From Planctomycetota bacterium (lineage in GTDB: Bacteria; Planctomycetota; Phycisphaerae; Phycisphaerales; UBA1924): a stretch of 60,427 bases of DNA. Within the stretch, counting starts at the first letter, position 1; each line of letters starts with the position of its first letter. Under the pieces are notes generated by a model. The model saw only the letters and a list, made by a program, of their open reading frames with translations, did not search any database and was not told where the DNA came from. A program made the translations under genes and the position numbers. Of the stretch, positions 23,521-32,592 are shown piece after piece. The stretch covers positions 1 to 60,427 of the forward strand of contig RFGH01000044.1 of assembly GCA_003696675.1 (NCBI GenBank), given 5' to 3'.

Positions 23521-24495
23521 TCAGCCCTCGTTGGCGGCCGCGCGCTGCTGCTCGGCCGCCGCCCGGACGATGCCGAGGATCAGGTCGAGCTTGTCGGCCA
23601 CGATGTGCATGTCCGCCGGGCGGTCTTCCGGGCGGATCTTAACGCAATCGAGCACCAGCTGCTCGAGCCGCTCGGGCACCTCGGGATTGATCTGGCGGAG
23701 CGGGGTGGGCGCCGGGATCTTGGACTCATCGATCGCGTTGGTCAGCGAGTCGCTGCGCAGGCCCATCGCGGTCGGGATGTTCTTGCCCGTCAGCACCCAG
23801 TACATGGTGGCACCGAAGTTGTAGATGTCGGTCCGGGGGGTGATCTCGCCCCGGCGCACCTGTTCGGGGGCGATGTAGTCGGGCGTGCCCTGGATGCGTT
23901 CCTTGACGGTGCCGATCTTGCACGACTGCCCGAGGTCGATCACCTTGGCGGTCGGGTTGCCGTCGAAATCGTGCCCGACGATGACATTGTGGGGCTTCAT
24001 GTCGGCGTGGACGAAGCCGGCGTCGTGCATCTGGGCCAGCCCGTGGGCGGTCTGACGGAGCACATCGATGACTTGGTCGAGCTTGGGCGGGATTTCCTCG
24101 TGGAGAGAGACGCCGTCAACGAACTCCATGACGAGGTAGAGCTCGCGGGTGTTGAGCAGCGAGCCTTTCTTGATCAACTTGGGGATCTTGCGGATGGAGT
24201 CATGATTGATCGAACTGGCGATCTTCTGCTCCATCTCGGCCTGATCGAGGAAGCGCTGGTCCTTGGCGTTGCGCTTCTGGACATGCTTGAGTGCCCAGAT
24301 CTGCTTGGTCTTGGGATCTTGAACCAAATAGATCACCGAGGCGGCTCCCCGCCCGATCTCTGAGAGGACGCGGAAGCCCTCCACAAGGTCGCCCTTCTTG
24401 TGAGCGGGCTGGATGTCCGGCAGGTCGTCCGTCATGGCGATCATCGGCGGCTGTCCATCGTCCCGGGGTCGGAATCGGCGGGCCAAAGCCCCCAT
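23521..24495 (-). CDS. Serine/threonine protein kinase (soluble, kinase domain only)
   Basis: A Hanks-type kinase with no transmembrane segment. Visible motifs: glycine loop IGRGAASVIYLV, IWALKHV with the VAIK-type Lys, catalytic loop HADMKPHNVIV (HAD instead of the usual HRD), IDLGQ in place of DFG, and GTPDYIAPEQ. So the catalytic Asp and metal Asp remain, but Arg and Phe of the usual motifs are replaced. The C-terminal lobe ends near RPADMHIVADKLDLILGI. The start is uncertain: ATG at 24495, 24444 or 24435 all possible, none with a strong ribosome site. The metallophosphatase gene follows seven bases later. Confidence 0.85.
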   Translation of the reverse strand: MGALARRFRPRDDGQPPMIAMTDDLPDIQPAHKKGDLVEGFRVLSEIGRGAASVIYLVQDPKTKQIWALKHVQKRNAKDQRFLDQAEMEQKIASSINHDSIRKIPKLIKKGSLLNTRELYLVMEFVDGVSLHEEIPPKLDQVIDVLRQTAHGLAQMHDAGFVHADMKPHNVIVGHDFDGNPTAKVIDLGQSCKIGTVKERIQGTPDYIAPEQVRRGEITPRTDIYNFGATMYWVLTGKNIPTAMGLRSDSLTNAIDESKIPAPTPLRQINPEVPERLEQLVLDCVKIRPEDRPADMHIVADKLDLILGIVRAAAEQQRAAANEG

Positions 24496-24653
24496 CGTCT
24501 CATTCGGCCCGATCCGTCCCGGGTTGCAGGCAAAGCCCGCCTGTTCTCCCAGATGCTCGGCAGTGCGATCCTACCACCCCCGCACGATCCTGCCGATCGT
24601 TCGTGCGAAGGCCCGAGAGCGCACTGGGAGGGGCACTCGACCGGGTGGCAAGA

Positions 24654-25307
24654 TTAGCGCATCGAGGCGATCAGATCCTCAAACGCCTGGCGGGGAAAGT
24701 ACCGCCCGGGGCTGGAGGTCTGCGCAAGATCGCTGTGGAGCCGGATTTCCGACGACGGGATGTCCAGCCGATCGGCCAACGCCGCCACAAGCTGGGCCGC
24801 CCGGTGCAGCTGCTCCTCGCCGAACGGACGCCGGTCACCGTCCCCCACCAGGCACACCTCGATGATGCCCTTGGACGAAGTCAGTCCGGCCAGATCCGCC
24901 CCGTCGAGCTGGTCCATCCAGCGGTAGCCCACATGGATCTGGCCCTCGGACATGCCGGTGCCGTTGCCGATCAGGAAGTGGAAGCCCATGCCGTCATATC
25001 CGACCGAGCGGTGTTGCTCCTCGACCGAGGCGGGCGAACCCACCGGCGAGCCGGAATGCACCAGCACGATCGATGTCCAGCGACCCGGCTCGATATCGGC
25101 ACGGGTGCCGAAGATCGCATCCACCCCGCGGACACCGCCGGTGGCCATCAGCGGCGAAAGCGACACCCCGCCCCCGCGGACCGGCGAGCCGGGATCCAGC
25201 AGACTCAGCAGCGTGACACCGCCGGTCATGGACGCGGCCAGCGCAACCCAGACCGTCCGCGTGCGAGCGCGGGAACTGGGCAGTGAGGGTGACCTGGAAG
25301 CGGGCAT
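24654..25307 (-). CDS. N-acetylmuramoyl-L-alanine amidase-like (amidase_2/PGRP) membrane-anchored protein
   Basis: A 217-residue protein with a Ser/Arg-rich cytosolic N-terminus, one transmembrane segment (TVWVALAASMTGGVTLLSLL) and an exported amidase_2/PGRP domain. SIVLVHSGSP near residue 82 has the first zinc His, GYDGMGFHFLIGNG resembles the family's YHFVI segment, and LHSDLAQTSSPGRYFP near 195 holds the second His and a SPG in place of the usual CPG. Such enzymes cut the amide between muramic acid and peptide. The ATG at 25307 is preferred; a TTG at 25319 is a possible alternative with GAGAGG close by. Confidence 0.75.
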   Translation of the reverse strand: MPASRSPSLPSSRARTRTVWVALAASMTGGVTLLSLLDPGSPVRGGGVSLSPLMATGGVRGVDAIFGTRADIEPGRWTSIVLVHSGSPVGSPASVEEQHRSVGYDGMGFHFLIGNGTGMSEGQIHVGYRWMDQLDGADLAGLTSSKGIIEVCLVGDGDRRPFGEEQLHRAAQLVAALADRLDIPSSEIRLHSDLAQTSSPGRYFPRQAFEDLIASMR

Positions 25308-25470
25308 GGGGTGCTGCAAATCCTCTCACTGAGAGTATCTCAAGTGATCGGAAGTTTCAGGTGATTTTCTTGCACATTCGGCACGAACCGACGACCGAGT
25401 TGGGTATGGATGCGCGGATCACGCCGACTGTCCCGCGCACACGCCGAACAAAGCCGAACGAGCGGACCTG

Positions 25471-25716
25471 TTATTCGGCGGGCCGGAGCAGACGCCCCCG
25501 CAGGTTGGGGGTGCGGCGTCCGTACTCGTCCTGCAGATACGGTTCCGCCCGCTCCGCCCTGGAACGCTCGTAGCGGTCATATGGCGAACGGACATCGTCG
25601 GGGCGGAGCACGGTCTTCTGGCACGCACCAAGGATCATCGCCAGAGAGGCCAAGCACCCGAACACAACCAAGGTTCCGACGCGGCGGGCGGCGTGGCGAT
25701 CGCACGATTCAGACAA
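25471..25716 (-). CDS. Small lipoprotein
   Basis: An 81-residue product beginning at TTG 25716 (GGAG seven bases upstream): a positively charged start, hydrophobic core GTLVVFGCLASLAMI and lipobox LGAC near residues 29-32, then a charged mature part with RYERSRAERAEPYLQ and ending LLRPAE. Longer ATG starts are excluded because the extra N-terminal sequence contains no signal character and passes through a terminator. No family recognised. It is transcribed away from trmL, with the trmL terminator between. Confidence 0.6.
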   Translation of the reverse strand: MSESCDRHAARRVGTLVVFGCLASLAMILGACQKTVLRPDDVRSPYDRYERSRAERAEPYLQDEYGRRTPNLRGRLLRPAE

Positions 25717-25751
25717 GGCAGGCTCCGGGTAAGGGTCCGAGACTAGGTCCG

Positions 25752-25794
25752 GCAAAAACAACAGTGTACCGCCGGAAACCGACGGCACACTGTT
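25752..25794 (-). terminator. Intrinsic terminator for trmL
   Basis: An inverted repeat (ACAGTGTxCCG with CGGxACACTGT at 25761-25793, about 11 bp with one mismatch) lies 124 bases after the trmL stop. On the minus strand it is followed by TTGTTTTTGCC, a good U-tract. Confidence 0.75.
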
Positions 25795-25917
25795 CTGGAG
25801 AGAGGAGAGATGAACCTGTCTGGCACCCGACTTCGCCTCGTCGAGTGCCGGACATGATTCATACGCGAGATTCCCGCGTGTTGTTCGGATTTGCGTCAAG
25901 AACTTGTGCAAACACGG

Positions 25918-26499
25918 TCATTGCCCTACGCGATCGCCCTCGGAAGCCACCAGACGCCCGTTCTTATCCACTGAAAGCCCACCTGACCCAATCATATTCC
26001 GAACAACTTCCGCTGCAGCGATCCCGACCGCGTTGGACAGGTTCAGCGAACGCTCTCCGGGACGCAGCGGGATCGAGACGCACCGGTCCGGGTGGGCATC
26101 GAGCAGCTCCCGCGGCAGCCCGACGCTCTCGCGCCCGAAGATCAGGTGGTCTCCCGAGCGGATGGGGGCCTCGAACAGCGTCCGCCCGGCCCGGGCGGTG
26201 AACAACCAGAAACCGGGGGCCGCCAGCATGGCGCGGCGGTATGACGCCAGGTCGGCGTGCTCTGTCAGGTCCACGCGTGGCCAGTAGTCCAGCCCTGCCC
26301 GGCGGCAGGCCTTCTCGTCGATGTCGAACCCGAGCGGGTGAACCAGGTGCAGCGCCAGCCCGAAGCCCACGCAGGTCCGGGCAACGGAGCCGGTGTTGTT
26401 GGGAATCTCCGGCTCAACAAGCACGATGTGCGCAGGAGGCGACCACGGACGGGGGGCGTCCGTGGTCGCGGGGTCGATCGGTTGGGCTGTGTCGCTCAC
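25918..26499 (-). CDS. trmL: tRNA (cytidine/uridine-2'-O)-methyltransferase TrmL (SPOUT)
   Basis: TrmL methylates the 2'-O of the wobble base 34 of tRNA-Leu. The 193-residue protein carries the SPOUT-family motifs: IVLVEPEIPNNTGSVARTCV near residue 25, LIFGRESVGLPRELL near 118, and the C-terminal IPLRPGERSLNLSNAVGIA near 143, which forms the trefoil-knot SAM site. The length (about 155 for E. coli) is extended by a short Pro-rich N-terminus and a C-terminal tail. GTG 26499 is the start. It stands alone, with a terminator downstream. Confidence 0.93.
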   Translation of the reverse strand: MSDTAQPIDPATTDAPRPWSPPAHIVLVEPEIPNNTGSVARTCVGFGLALHLVHPLGFDIDEKACRRAGLDYWPRVDLTEHADLASYRRAMLAAPGFWLFTARAGRTLFEAPIRSGDHLIFGRESVGLPRELLDAHPDRCVSIPLRPGERSLNLSNAVGIAAAEVVRNMIGSGGLSVDKNGRLVASEGDRVGQ

Positions 26500-26532
26500 G
26501 CCCCATCATTGCGGGCCGGCATCACGCGGGGC

Positions 26533-27698
26533 TCAGCCGGCGTTCTGGTTTCGCGCCAGCCCCGGGTCGGCCCGGATCACCGCGTCGACGGCCTGGCGGA
26601 ACTTGGAATCCAGCGGGTTGCCCTGCCAGCGGACGACGCCGTCGGTCGAGAGCACCACCACATGTGGGATGGCCCGCACACCCAGCGAGCGGTACACGCG
26701 CTGGTTGCCGTCGAACAGTTGGCCGTAGGAGTGGCGGTTGCTCTTGAGGAACTTCTCGACCGTGGCCCGATCCTCACCCTGGCCGCCGACGCCGAGCACG
26801 GCGATATCCCGCGGGTAGGACTTCTGGAGATTGTCGAGCGAAGGCATAGCACGGATGCACGGGCCGCACCAGGTCGCCCAGAAGTCGAGCACGATCACCT
26901 TGCCGGACAGGTCCTGCTGCTCGGTCAGCCAGACCTCATTGCCCAGCGCGACGGGCAGCCGCTTGCCCTGCACATTGGTCGCGTTGAGCGAGCCGCCGTT
27001 GTGCTCGGGCCACTTGGCGCTGGCGTACTGCTCGGTCGAGGCGGGGGCAGCGGTCCGGACGGCGGTGCGTTCCACGGCCGAGCCGTCCTCCTTCATGGCC
27101 TCGCGACGGGCAGACGCTTCTTGCTTGGCCGCGGCCAATGCGGACTCGGGCGTCTCGCGCAGCAGCCAGTTCACGGCGCTCTCGACGGCGCGGCTCTCGA
27201 CATCCGCGTAGCGGAGCAGCCCGGCCCGGTCAATCAGGTACACATCCGGATCGTCGTCGATGTCCAAGGCGGCCTTGAAGGCACCGCCCGTGTCCTTGGC
27301 GACGGGGATGCGCACGCGGTTGTCGGCGGCCAGAGCCTCGAGCTGGTCCCAGTTCTCCTCGCCATGGACACCGAAGACGCGCAGGCCCTTCTCGGCGTTC
27401 TCACGCTCGAGCCGGGTCAGCCGGTTGAGCATCGTCATCGAAGCGCCGTTCGTGCTGTCGATGTACGCGAACACCACCACGCCGCCCTGAGTGAAGAGAT
27501 CGGGCGAGACGGCTTCGCCGCCTGCCCACTCGGTCAGTCCCTTCATCGCGTCTCCCGGGAACGGCTTGGCCTCCAGTTCGGACATCTTCTCGCGGTGCGC
27601 CCCGTCCCCTCCCTGGCGACGCGCGGGGCCATAGCCAGCAGCGGCAGTGCGAGGAGCGCCACCCCGGCGGCGGTCAGGACGGAGCGTGTGGTCGGCAT
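26533..27698 (-). CDS. Tandem-thioredoxin TlpA/ResA-like exported protein, apparently frameshifted near its N-terminus
   Basis: The C-terminal 165 residues form a TlpA-like thioredoxin domain with FWATWCGPCIRAMP (CxxC intact) and GIPHVVV-type cis-Pro segment. Before it lies a second thioredoxin-like domain (GGVVVFAYIDSTNGASMTML) with no cysteine pair. In this frame the N-terminus has no signal. In the next frame, ATG 27698 with AGGAGA upstream encodes a clear signal peptide, MPTTRSVLTAAGVALLALPL. One missing G in the run near 27606-27609 would join them. Without it, translation would start at ATG 27585 and give a cytosolic product, which makes little sense for a TlpA-like thiol protein. It is followed by the paralogue at 27820. 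Confidence 0.8.
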
Positions 27699-27764
27699 CG
27701 GAAAATCTCCTGTTTGGTTCCGCCCAGTATGCCCAAAACCGGGCACGGGAGGAACGACCGTCCC

Positions 27765-27795
27765 AAAAAAAAGCCGCCCTCACGGGCGGGCGGTT
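27765..27795 (-). terminator. Intrinsic terminator of the downstream-facing thioredoxin gene
   Basis: A CCGCCC/GGGCGG stem with TCAC loop (27774-27789) is followed on the minus strand by eight T (27765-27772). It ends the gene that stops at 27820 and lies just before the signal-peptide start of the next gene. Confidence 0.85.
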
Positions 27796-27819
27796 GATTC
27801 TGATGTGATCCCGATGGGC

Positions 27820-28425
27820 TCAGCCGGCGTTCTTGGCCTTGATCAGGGGGTCGTTACTGACAATCTGGGAGACGATCTTGGCGAAGTCCTTCTCGTGCGG
27901 GTTGCCCTGCCAGCGGATGACCCCATCGGTCGAGAGCACCACCACATGGGGGATGCCGGTGATGCCCAGCGGCTTATAGACGCGCTGCTCGGCGTCGAAG
28001 ACATGGTTGTATCCGATCTTGTCGCCCTTCTTCTCGAGCCACGAGCGGACGGTCTGCTCATCTTCGCCTTGACCGGAGATAGCGACGACCTCGAGGTTGC
28101 CCTTGTGGTCTTTCTGCAGCTTCTCAAGCTTGGGAGACGCCGCGATGCACGGGCCGCACCAGGTGGCCCAGAAATCGAGCACCAGCACCTTGCCGCTCAG
28201 ATCCTTTTCCTCGGTCAGCCAGGTCTCGTTGCCAAGCTTGACCGGCAGCTCCTTGCCCTGCATGTCCTTGGCATACAGGCGTCCGCGGTTGTGGGCGGGC
28301 CAATCGGCGGTGGCGTAGGCGGTCGCATCGACCTCCACCGGCTGGGTTCCCGGCTCGGGCGATAACCCGACGAGGCCAGTGGTGGCGAGCGAAGCGATCA
28401 CGGCATAGATGAGCGAACTGGGCAT
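27820..28425 (-). CDS. TlpA/ResA-like thioredoxin-fold exported protein
   Basis: A 201-residue protein with a signal or anchor segment (LIYAVIASLATTGLVGL), a charged linker, and a thioredoxin domain with VLDFWATWCGPCIAASPKLE (CxxC present) near residue 86 and GIPHVVVLSTDGVIRW near 165. It is a paralogue of the C-terminal domain of the neighbouring gene; both end in NAG. Such proteins reduce disulfides outside the cytoplasm, for example for cytochrome c assembly. ATG 28425 has a strong AGGAGG upstream (28431-28436). A terminator follows. Confidence 0.9.
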   Translation of the reverse strand: MPSSLIYAVIASLATTGLVGLSPEPGTQPVEVDATAYATADWPAHNRGRLYAKDMQGKELPVKLGNETWLTEEKDLSGKVLVLDFWATWCGPCIAASPKLEKLQKDHKGNLEVVAISGQGEDEQTVRSWLEKKGDKIGYNHVFDAEQRVYKPLGITGIPHVVVLSTDGVIRWQGNPHEKDFAKIVSQIVSNDPLIKAKNAG

Positions 28426-28470
28426 GGGGGCCTCCTGTAAGAAGTCTTCGGCGCGAGCCCCACGACCGGT

Positions 28471-29334
28471 CTATCCGGCTGGGGGGATCAGTCTGTGAAT
28501 GGCAACCGCCGCGGCCACCGCGATATTCAACGAATCAACACCCCGAGCCTGCGGGATCATGACAGAATGCCCTATTAAAGACCGAACCTTGTCCGACAGC
28601 CCCGGGCCTTCCGCCCCGAACACCAGCGCGGGGCGATCGATCCCGTCCACGCGGTCGATCGGCTCGGCCCCGTCGCGCGGGTCCAGCGCCAGCAGGGTGA
28701 ATCCGGCGTCGCGGACCGCCGCCAGACCGCCCGGCCAATCGGTCACGGTCGCGAAAGGCACGGTCAGGGCGTGGCCCATCGACACGCGCAGGCTCTTGCG
28801 GTACAGCGGGTCGCAGCAGCGCGGGCTGAGCAGCACCCCCACCCCCGCCCCGCCCAGCACCGCCGCCGAGCGGAACACCGATCCGACATTGTCGTGATTG
28901 GTCAGGTCTTCGAGCACGATCAGGGCGCGGCAGTCTCGCGTCAGTTCCGCGAGCTTTCGCGGCTCGCCGCGCAGCCCGCAGGCCAACAGCCCGCGGTGCA
29001 TGTCGAATCCCAGGATTCCCTCCATGACGCGCCGGGAGCAGCAGAAGATCGGCACCCCCTCGTGGACGCGTTCGAGCAACCCGGCCAGCGCCTCGACGCG
29101 GTGCTCGGAGACCAGGACCGATTCCATCGCGTAATCGGATCGCAGCAGATGCTCGACCACCAGGGCACCCTCGGCCATGAACCGACCGCCGGGGATGCCG
29201 GTCGCCGCGTCGGGATGGTCTTGCCCCGGGCCCTGAGGGTGGTGCCCGGCGCGGAGCCAGGCGTCCTTCTGGTTGCGATAGACCGCGATGCGTGGGTCAT
29301 CGGGGTCATGGATGGGCGTGAATCGGCCGATCAT
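28471..29334 (-). CDS. TrmH/SpoU-family RNA 2'-O-methyltransferase
   Basis: A 287-residue protein with an N-terminal substrate-binding segment and the C-terminal SpoU-type SPOUT domain: VLEDLTNHDNVGSVFRSAAV near residue 136, LVFGAEGPGLSDKV near 236 and IPQARGVDSLNIAVAAAVAIH near 258, the SAM-binding knot. It should methylate a ribose in rRNA or tRNA; the N-terminal part is not close enough to rlmB or trmH for a call. ATG 29334 begins MIGRFTPIHDPDDPR. It is divergent from uppP, with an 82-base gap. Confidence 0.88.
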   Translation of the reverse strand: MIGRFTPIHDPDDPRIAVYRNQKDAWLRAGHHPQGPGQDHPDAATGIPGGRFMAEGALVVEHLLRSDYAMESVLVSEHRVEALAGLLERVHEGVPIFCCSRRVMEGILGFDMHRGLLACGLRGEPRKLAELTRDCRALIVLEDLTNHDNVGSVFRSAAVLGGAGVGVLLSPRCCDPLYRKSLRVSMGHALTVPFATVTDWPGGLAAVRDAGFTLLALDPRDGAEPIDRVDGIDRPALVFGAEGPGLSDKVRSLIGHSVMIPQARGVDSLNIAVAAAVAIHRLIPPAG

Positions 29335-29416
29335 CGGTGCAGGCTACGCTCATGCGTTGGCACGGGCTTTCCCGATCGCATTCCCGGATCTCTCATCACA
29401 CCGGATCTCGCCACGC

Positions 29417-30373
29417 ATGGACGCGATGACCCCCATCCAGGCTCTGATCCTCGGACTCGTCGAGGGCATCACCGAATATCTGCCGATCTCGTCGACCGGG
29501 CACCTGATCATCACCTCGTCGCTGATGGGGCTGGACCAGACTCCTGAGCAGAAGGCCGCGGTCGACACCTTCAACATCGTGATCCAGGGAGGGGCCATCC
29601 TCGCGGTGCTCGGGCTGTATTTCCCGAGGGTCGTCCAGATGTGCAGGGGCCTGCTCGGCAAGGACCAAGCCGGTCTGGCGTTGGCGATCCGCATCATCAT
29701 GGCCTTCCTGCCCGCGGCCGTGCTTGGCGTGCTGCTCAACGACCTGATCGAGGCCCTGCTGTTCAACACGCCCAGCGTGCTGACGGCGCTCGCCCTCGGC
29801 GGGATATTCATGATCGTGCTCGACCGCGTGCGGATGCGCGAGCACCGCCAGGGCATCGCCCCGGAGGACCACTCGAAGGTGCTCGGGCCCGACCTGCACG
29901 AGATCTCGATGGGCAAGGCCATGGCCATCGGCGCATTGCAGTGCGTCGCGATGGTCCCCGGCACCTCCCGCTCGATGATGACGATCGCCGGCGGGGTGCT
30001 CGTCGGACTGCATCCACGCCGCGCGGCCGAGTTCAGTTTTCTGCTCGGTCTGCCCACGCTCGGCGGTGCGTGCGTGTACTCGATCCTCAAGACGCTCAGC
30101 GGCGACGGACCAAACATGTTCGAGGTGATCGGGTGGACACCGATCGCGCTCGGGCTGATCGCCGCGACCGTCTCGGCAGCCCTGGCGGTCCGCTGGCTGG
30201 TCGGCTTCCTGAACCGGCACGGGCTGGCGGTGTTCGGCTACTACCGCATCGCGCTGGCGATCGTGCTCGGCTCTCTGATCGCCGGCGGCATCGTCACGCT
30301 CAACACCCCCGATCCCGCCGACGCCGCGCAGGGCGTGACCGGCCCGACCGAAACCCAGGAACCCGCGCCGTGA
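29417..30373 (+). CDS. uppP: Undecaprenyl-diphosphatase (UppP/BacA)
   Basis: UppP recycles undecaprenyl pyrophosphate to the lipid carrier used for peptidoglycan and other envelope polymers. The 318-residue membrane protein has the two family signatures: LVEGITEYLPISSTGHLIIT near residue 15 and AMVPGTSRSMMTIAGG near 180, plus about eight hydrophobic segments. The length is slightly above the usual 270-280 because of an extended middle loop with RMREHRQGIAPEDHSKV. The start ATG 29417 (or 29426) puts the signature at the normal place. The stop overlaps the next GTG by four bases (GTGA), so it is coupled to the serA-like gene. Confidence 0.96.
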   Translation: MDAMTPIQALILGLVEGITEYLPISSTGHLIITSSLMGLDQTPEQKAAVDTFNIVIQGGAILAVLGLYFPRVVQMCRGLLGKDQAGLALAIRIIMAFLPAAVLGVLLNDLIEALLFNTPSVLTALALGGIFMIVLDRVRMREHRQGIAPEDHSKVLGPDLHEISMGKAMAIGALQCVAMVPGTSRSMMTIAGGVLVGLHPRRAAEFSFLLGLPTLGGACVYSILKTLSGDGPNMFEVIGWTPIALGLIAATVSAALAVRWLVGFLNRHGLAVFGYYRIALAIVLGSLIAGGIVTLNTPDPADAAQGVTGPTETQEPAP

Positions 30374-31611
30374 AGACCTCGTTCCCCAAGGACAAGATCG
30401 AGATCGTGCTGTTCGAGTCGATCCACCCGGACGGGGTGGCGGAGCTGGAGTCCACCGGCTACACCGTCCGCACGCACAAGGGCGCGCTCGAGGGCGACGC
30501 CCTGCTCGAAGAAATCAGGCGGGCGCACATCGTCGGCATCCGTTCCAAGACCACCCTGACGGGCGAGGTGCTTGAGCGGTGCGAGCGTCTGCTGGCGATC
30601 GGCTGCTTCTGCGCGGGGACCAACCAGGTCGATCTCGAGACCGCGGCGAGCGCTGGCATCCCGGTGTTCAACAGCCCGTTCTCCAACACGCGGTCGGTCG
30701 CGGAACTGACCATCGCCGAGATCGTCTGCCTTCACCGGCGTCTGACCGAACGCTCCGCCGCGGCCCACCAAGGCCAGTGGGACAAATCGGCCAGCGGCAG
30801 CCACGAGGTTCGCGGCAAAACGCTCGGCATCGTCGGCTACGGGCACATCGGCTCGCAGGTGTCCGTGCTGGCCGAATCGATGGGCATGCGGGTGATCTAC
30901 TTCGACATCGCCAGCAAACTGCCGCTAGGCAACGCACGCCAGGTCGGGTCGATGAGCGAGCTGCTCGCCCAGAGCGATGTCGTCACGCTGCATGTGCCCG
31001 AGACCGGCACTACGCGGGGGCTGATCGGACGCGACGAACTCGGACGCATGCGCCCGGGCTCTTACCTGATCAACAACGCCCGCGGCACAGTGGTCGACCT
31101 CGACGCGTTGGCCGACGCGATCCGTTCGGGACACCTCGCCGGCGCGGCGCTGGATGTCTTCCCGGAAGAACCGGCCCGCACAGGCGATCCGTTCGTCTCC
31201 CCTATGCAGGGACTTTCCAATGTGATTCTGACGCCACACATCGGCGGCAGCACGGTCGAAGCCCAGCAGGCCATCTCGCTCGATGTGGCCCATAAACTGG
31301 CCCGGTTCGTCGACACCGGCTCGACCGTCGGATCGGTCAACGCGCCGGAGGTCGACCTGCCCGAGCAGCCGACGCCCGAGGGCGGCCAACGCCCCCACCG
31401 CATCCTCAACTTCCACCGCAATGTGCCCGGCGTGCTCGGCCAGATCCACAAGGCGGCGGCCGAGCTGCGCGTCAATATCTCGGGCCAGTACCTCCGCACC
31501 CGCGAGCAGGTCGGCTATATCGTCATCGATGTCGATCCATCCGACGGTGAGGAGTTCGTCGCCCGGATCAACGCCATCCCCGAAACGATCCGTACCCGCG
31601 TGCTGTGGTAG
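30370..31611 (+). CDS. serA: D-3-phosphoglycerate dehydrogenase (E. coli-type SerA with ACT domain)
   Basis: SerA oxidises 3-phosphoglycerate as the first step of serine synthesis. The 413-residue product has the E. coli length class. Motifs: IRSKTTLTGEVLERC near residue 55, GIVGYGHIGSQVSVLAES near 153 (NAD binding), NNARGTVVDLDAL near 235 (catalytic Arg), FPEEPA near 263 (Glu), and LTPHIGGST near 287 (His). The last 75 residues form an ACT domain, LNFHRNVPGVLGQIHKAA onward, that usually binds serine for feedback control. The GTG start overlaps the uppP stop by four bases, an unusual gene partner. Confidence 0.95.
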   Translation: MKTSFPKDKIEIVLFESIHPDGVAELESTGYTVRTHKGALEGDALLEEIRRAHIVGIRSKTTLTGEVLERCERLLAIGCFCAGTNQVDLETAASAGIPVFNSPFSNTRSVAELTIAEIVCLHRRLTERSAAAHQGQWDKSASGSHEVRGKTLGIVGYGHIGSQVSVLAESMGMRVIYFDIASKLPLGNARQVGSMSELLAQSDVVTLHVPETGTTRGLIGRDELGRMRPGSYLINNARGTVVDLDALADAIRSGHLAGAALDVFPEEPARTGDPFVSPMQGLSNVILTPHIGGSTVEAQQAISLDVAHKLARFVDTGSTVGSVNAPEVDLPEQPTPEGGQRPHRILNFHRNVPGVLGQIHKAAAELRVNISGQYLRTREQVGYIVIDVDPSDGEEFVARINAIPETIRTRVLW

Positions 31612-31614
31612 ATC

Positions 31615-32592
31615 TCACCGGTCCGCGTCGACCACGACCGCGATCGAAGCCGGATCGGCCGCCGCCCGCATCGCGCCCATCGTGTCCTCAAGCCGGAAAC
31701 GCTTCGTGATCAGCCCGTCGAGATCGACGCTGCCCGAGCGCAGCATCTCAACGCCCTCGCCCAGCGACCCACAGCGGGCGCCGACAACGGTCAGTTCCCG
31801 CTCGATGATCGGGGCCAGATCACCCGCAGGGGCATTCTCGCCGTGCGGCGTCTCGCCGAGCAGCACGATCGTGCCGCGCGGACGAACCATACCGCACGCC
31901 AGGCGGAACGATTCATCCCGGCGCTCCGCGTCGATCACGATGTCCTGATCGCCCCACAGACCCGCATCATCGCGGTGACGGTGCTTGACACCCCATCGAG
32001 CGCAGCGGTCCAGCCGATCCGGCATCGTGCCCAGCAGGCGAACCGAGGCGTTCAGACGCGCCAGCACCTGCGCCGCGAGCAACGCCCGCAGACTGTCGCC
32101 GATCACCGTCACATAGGGTTTGCCCGGAATACGCACGATCTGGGCCGCGTGCAGCGCCCAAGCCAAGGGCAACGCGAACACGGCACGATCGGCGTCCACG
32201 CCCTCCGGCACGGGCACCAAAGCCGACGCGGGCAGCGCAATCAGATCCGCCAGGCAACCGTCGCGCCCGCGCACACCAAGCACCGCACGCTTCGGATCGT
32301 GCGAACCGAGACCACGACGCGCCAGATCACTCGAGGGATCGGGAAGATCCGGCGACGCAACCACCAGCCGCCCTGACAAACCACGCGGGTCATCGCCAAC
32401 CACACGCTCGACCGTGCCGACGAACGCCTGGCCCGGTATGCCGCTGTGCGGCACCTCGCCGCGCACGACCGCCAGATCCGTCTCGGTGATCAGCACCCGG
32501 CGAACACGGATGATCGCCTGCCCCCGCTCGGGCGTCGGGTCAGGATGCATCCCGACTGTGAGTGAACCAGCGTTGAGCCGAGCGGCGCGCAT
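31615..32592 (-). CDS. MDR-superfamily oxidoreductase lacking zinc ligands
   Basis: A 325-residue medium-chain dehydrogenase/reductase-like protein. The GroES-like N-terminal part begins MRAARLNAGSLTVGMHP and has RRVLITETDLAVVRGE where zinc enzymes have a GICGTD-type Cys, and PGQAFVGTVERVVG where they have GHE. There is no four-Cys structural zinc lobe. The Rossmann part contains YVTVIGDSLRALLAAQVLAR. So it is an MDR fold that has lost catalytic and structural zinc sites, and may act as a zinc-free reductase or a degenerate enzyme. ATG 32592 has GGGAGG upstream. It converges with serA (three bases apart). Confidence 0.8.
   Translation of the reverse strand: MRAARLNAGSLTVGMHPDPTPERGQAIIRVRRVLITETDLAVVRGEVPHSGIPGQAFVGTVERVVGDDPRGLSGRLVVASPDLPDPSSDLARRGLGSHDPKRAVLGVRGRDGCLADLIALPASALVPVPEGVDADRAVFALPLAWALHAAQIVRIPGKPYVTVIGDSLRALLAAQVLARLNASVRLLGTMPDRLDRCARWGVKHRHRDDAGLWGDQDIVIDAERRDESFRLACGMVRPRGTIVLLGETPHGENAPAGDLAPIIERELTVVGARCGSLGEGVEMLRSGSVDLDGLITKRFRLEDTMGAMRAAADPASIAVVVDADR

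Noticed and set aside
26257-28365. 702-residue plus-strand frame opposite trmL and the thioredoxin genes
   Set aside because: It spans several real minus-strand genes and a terminator, so it cannot be one gene.
31615-32592. Call as zinc alcohol dehydrogenase
   Set aside because: Catalytic and structural zinc ligands are absent.
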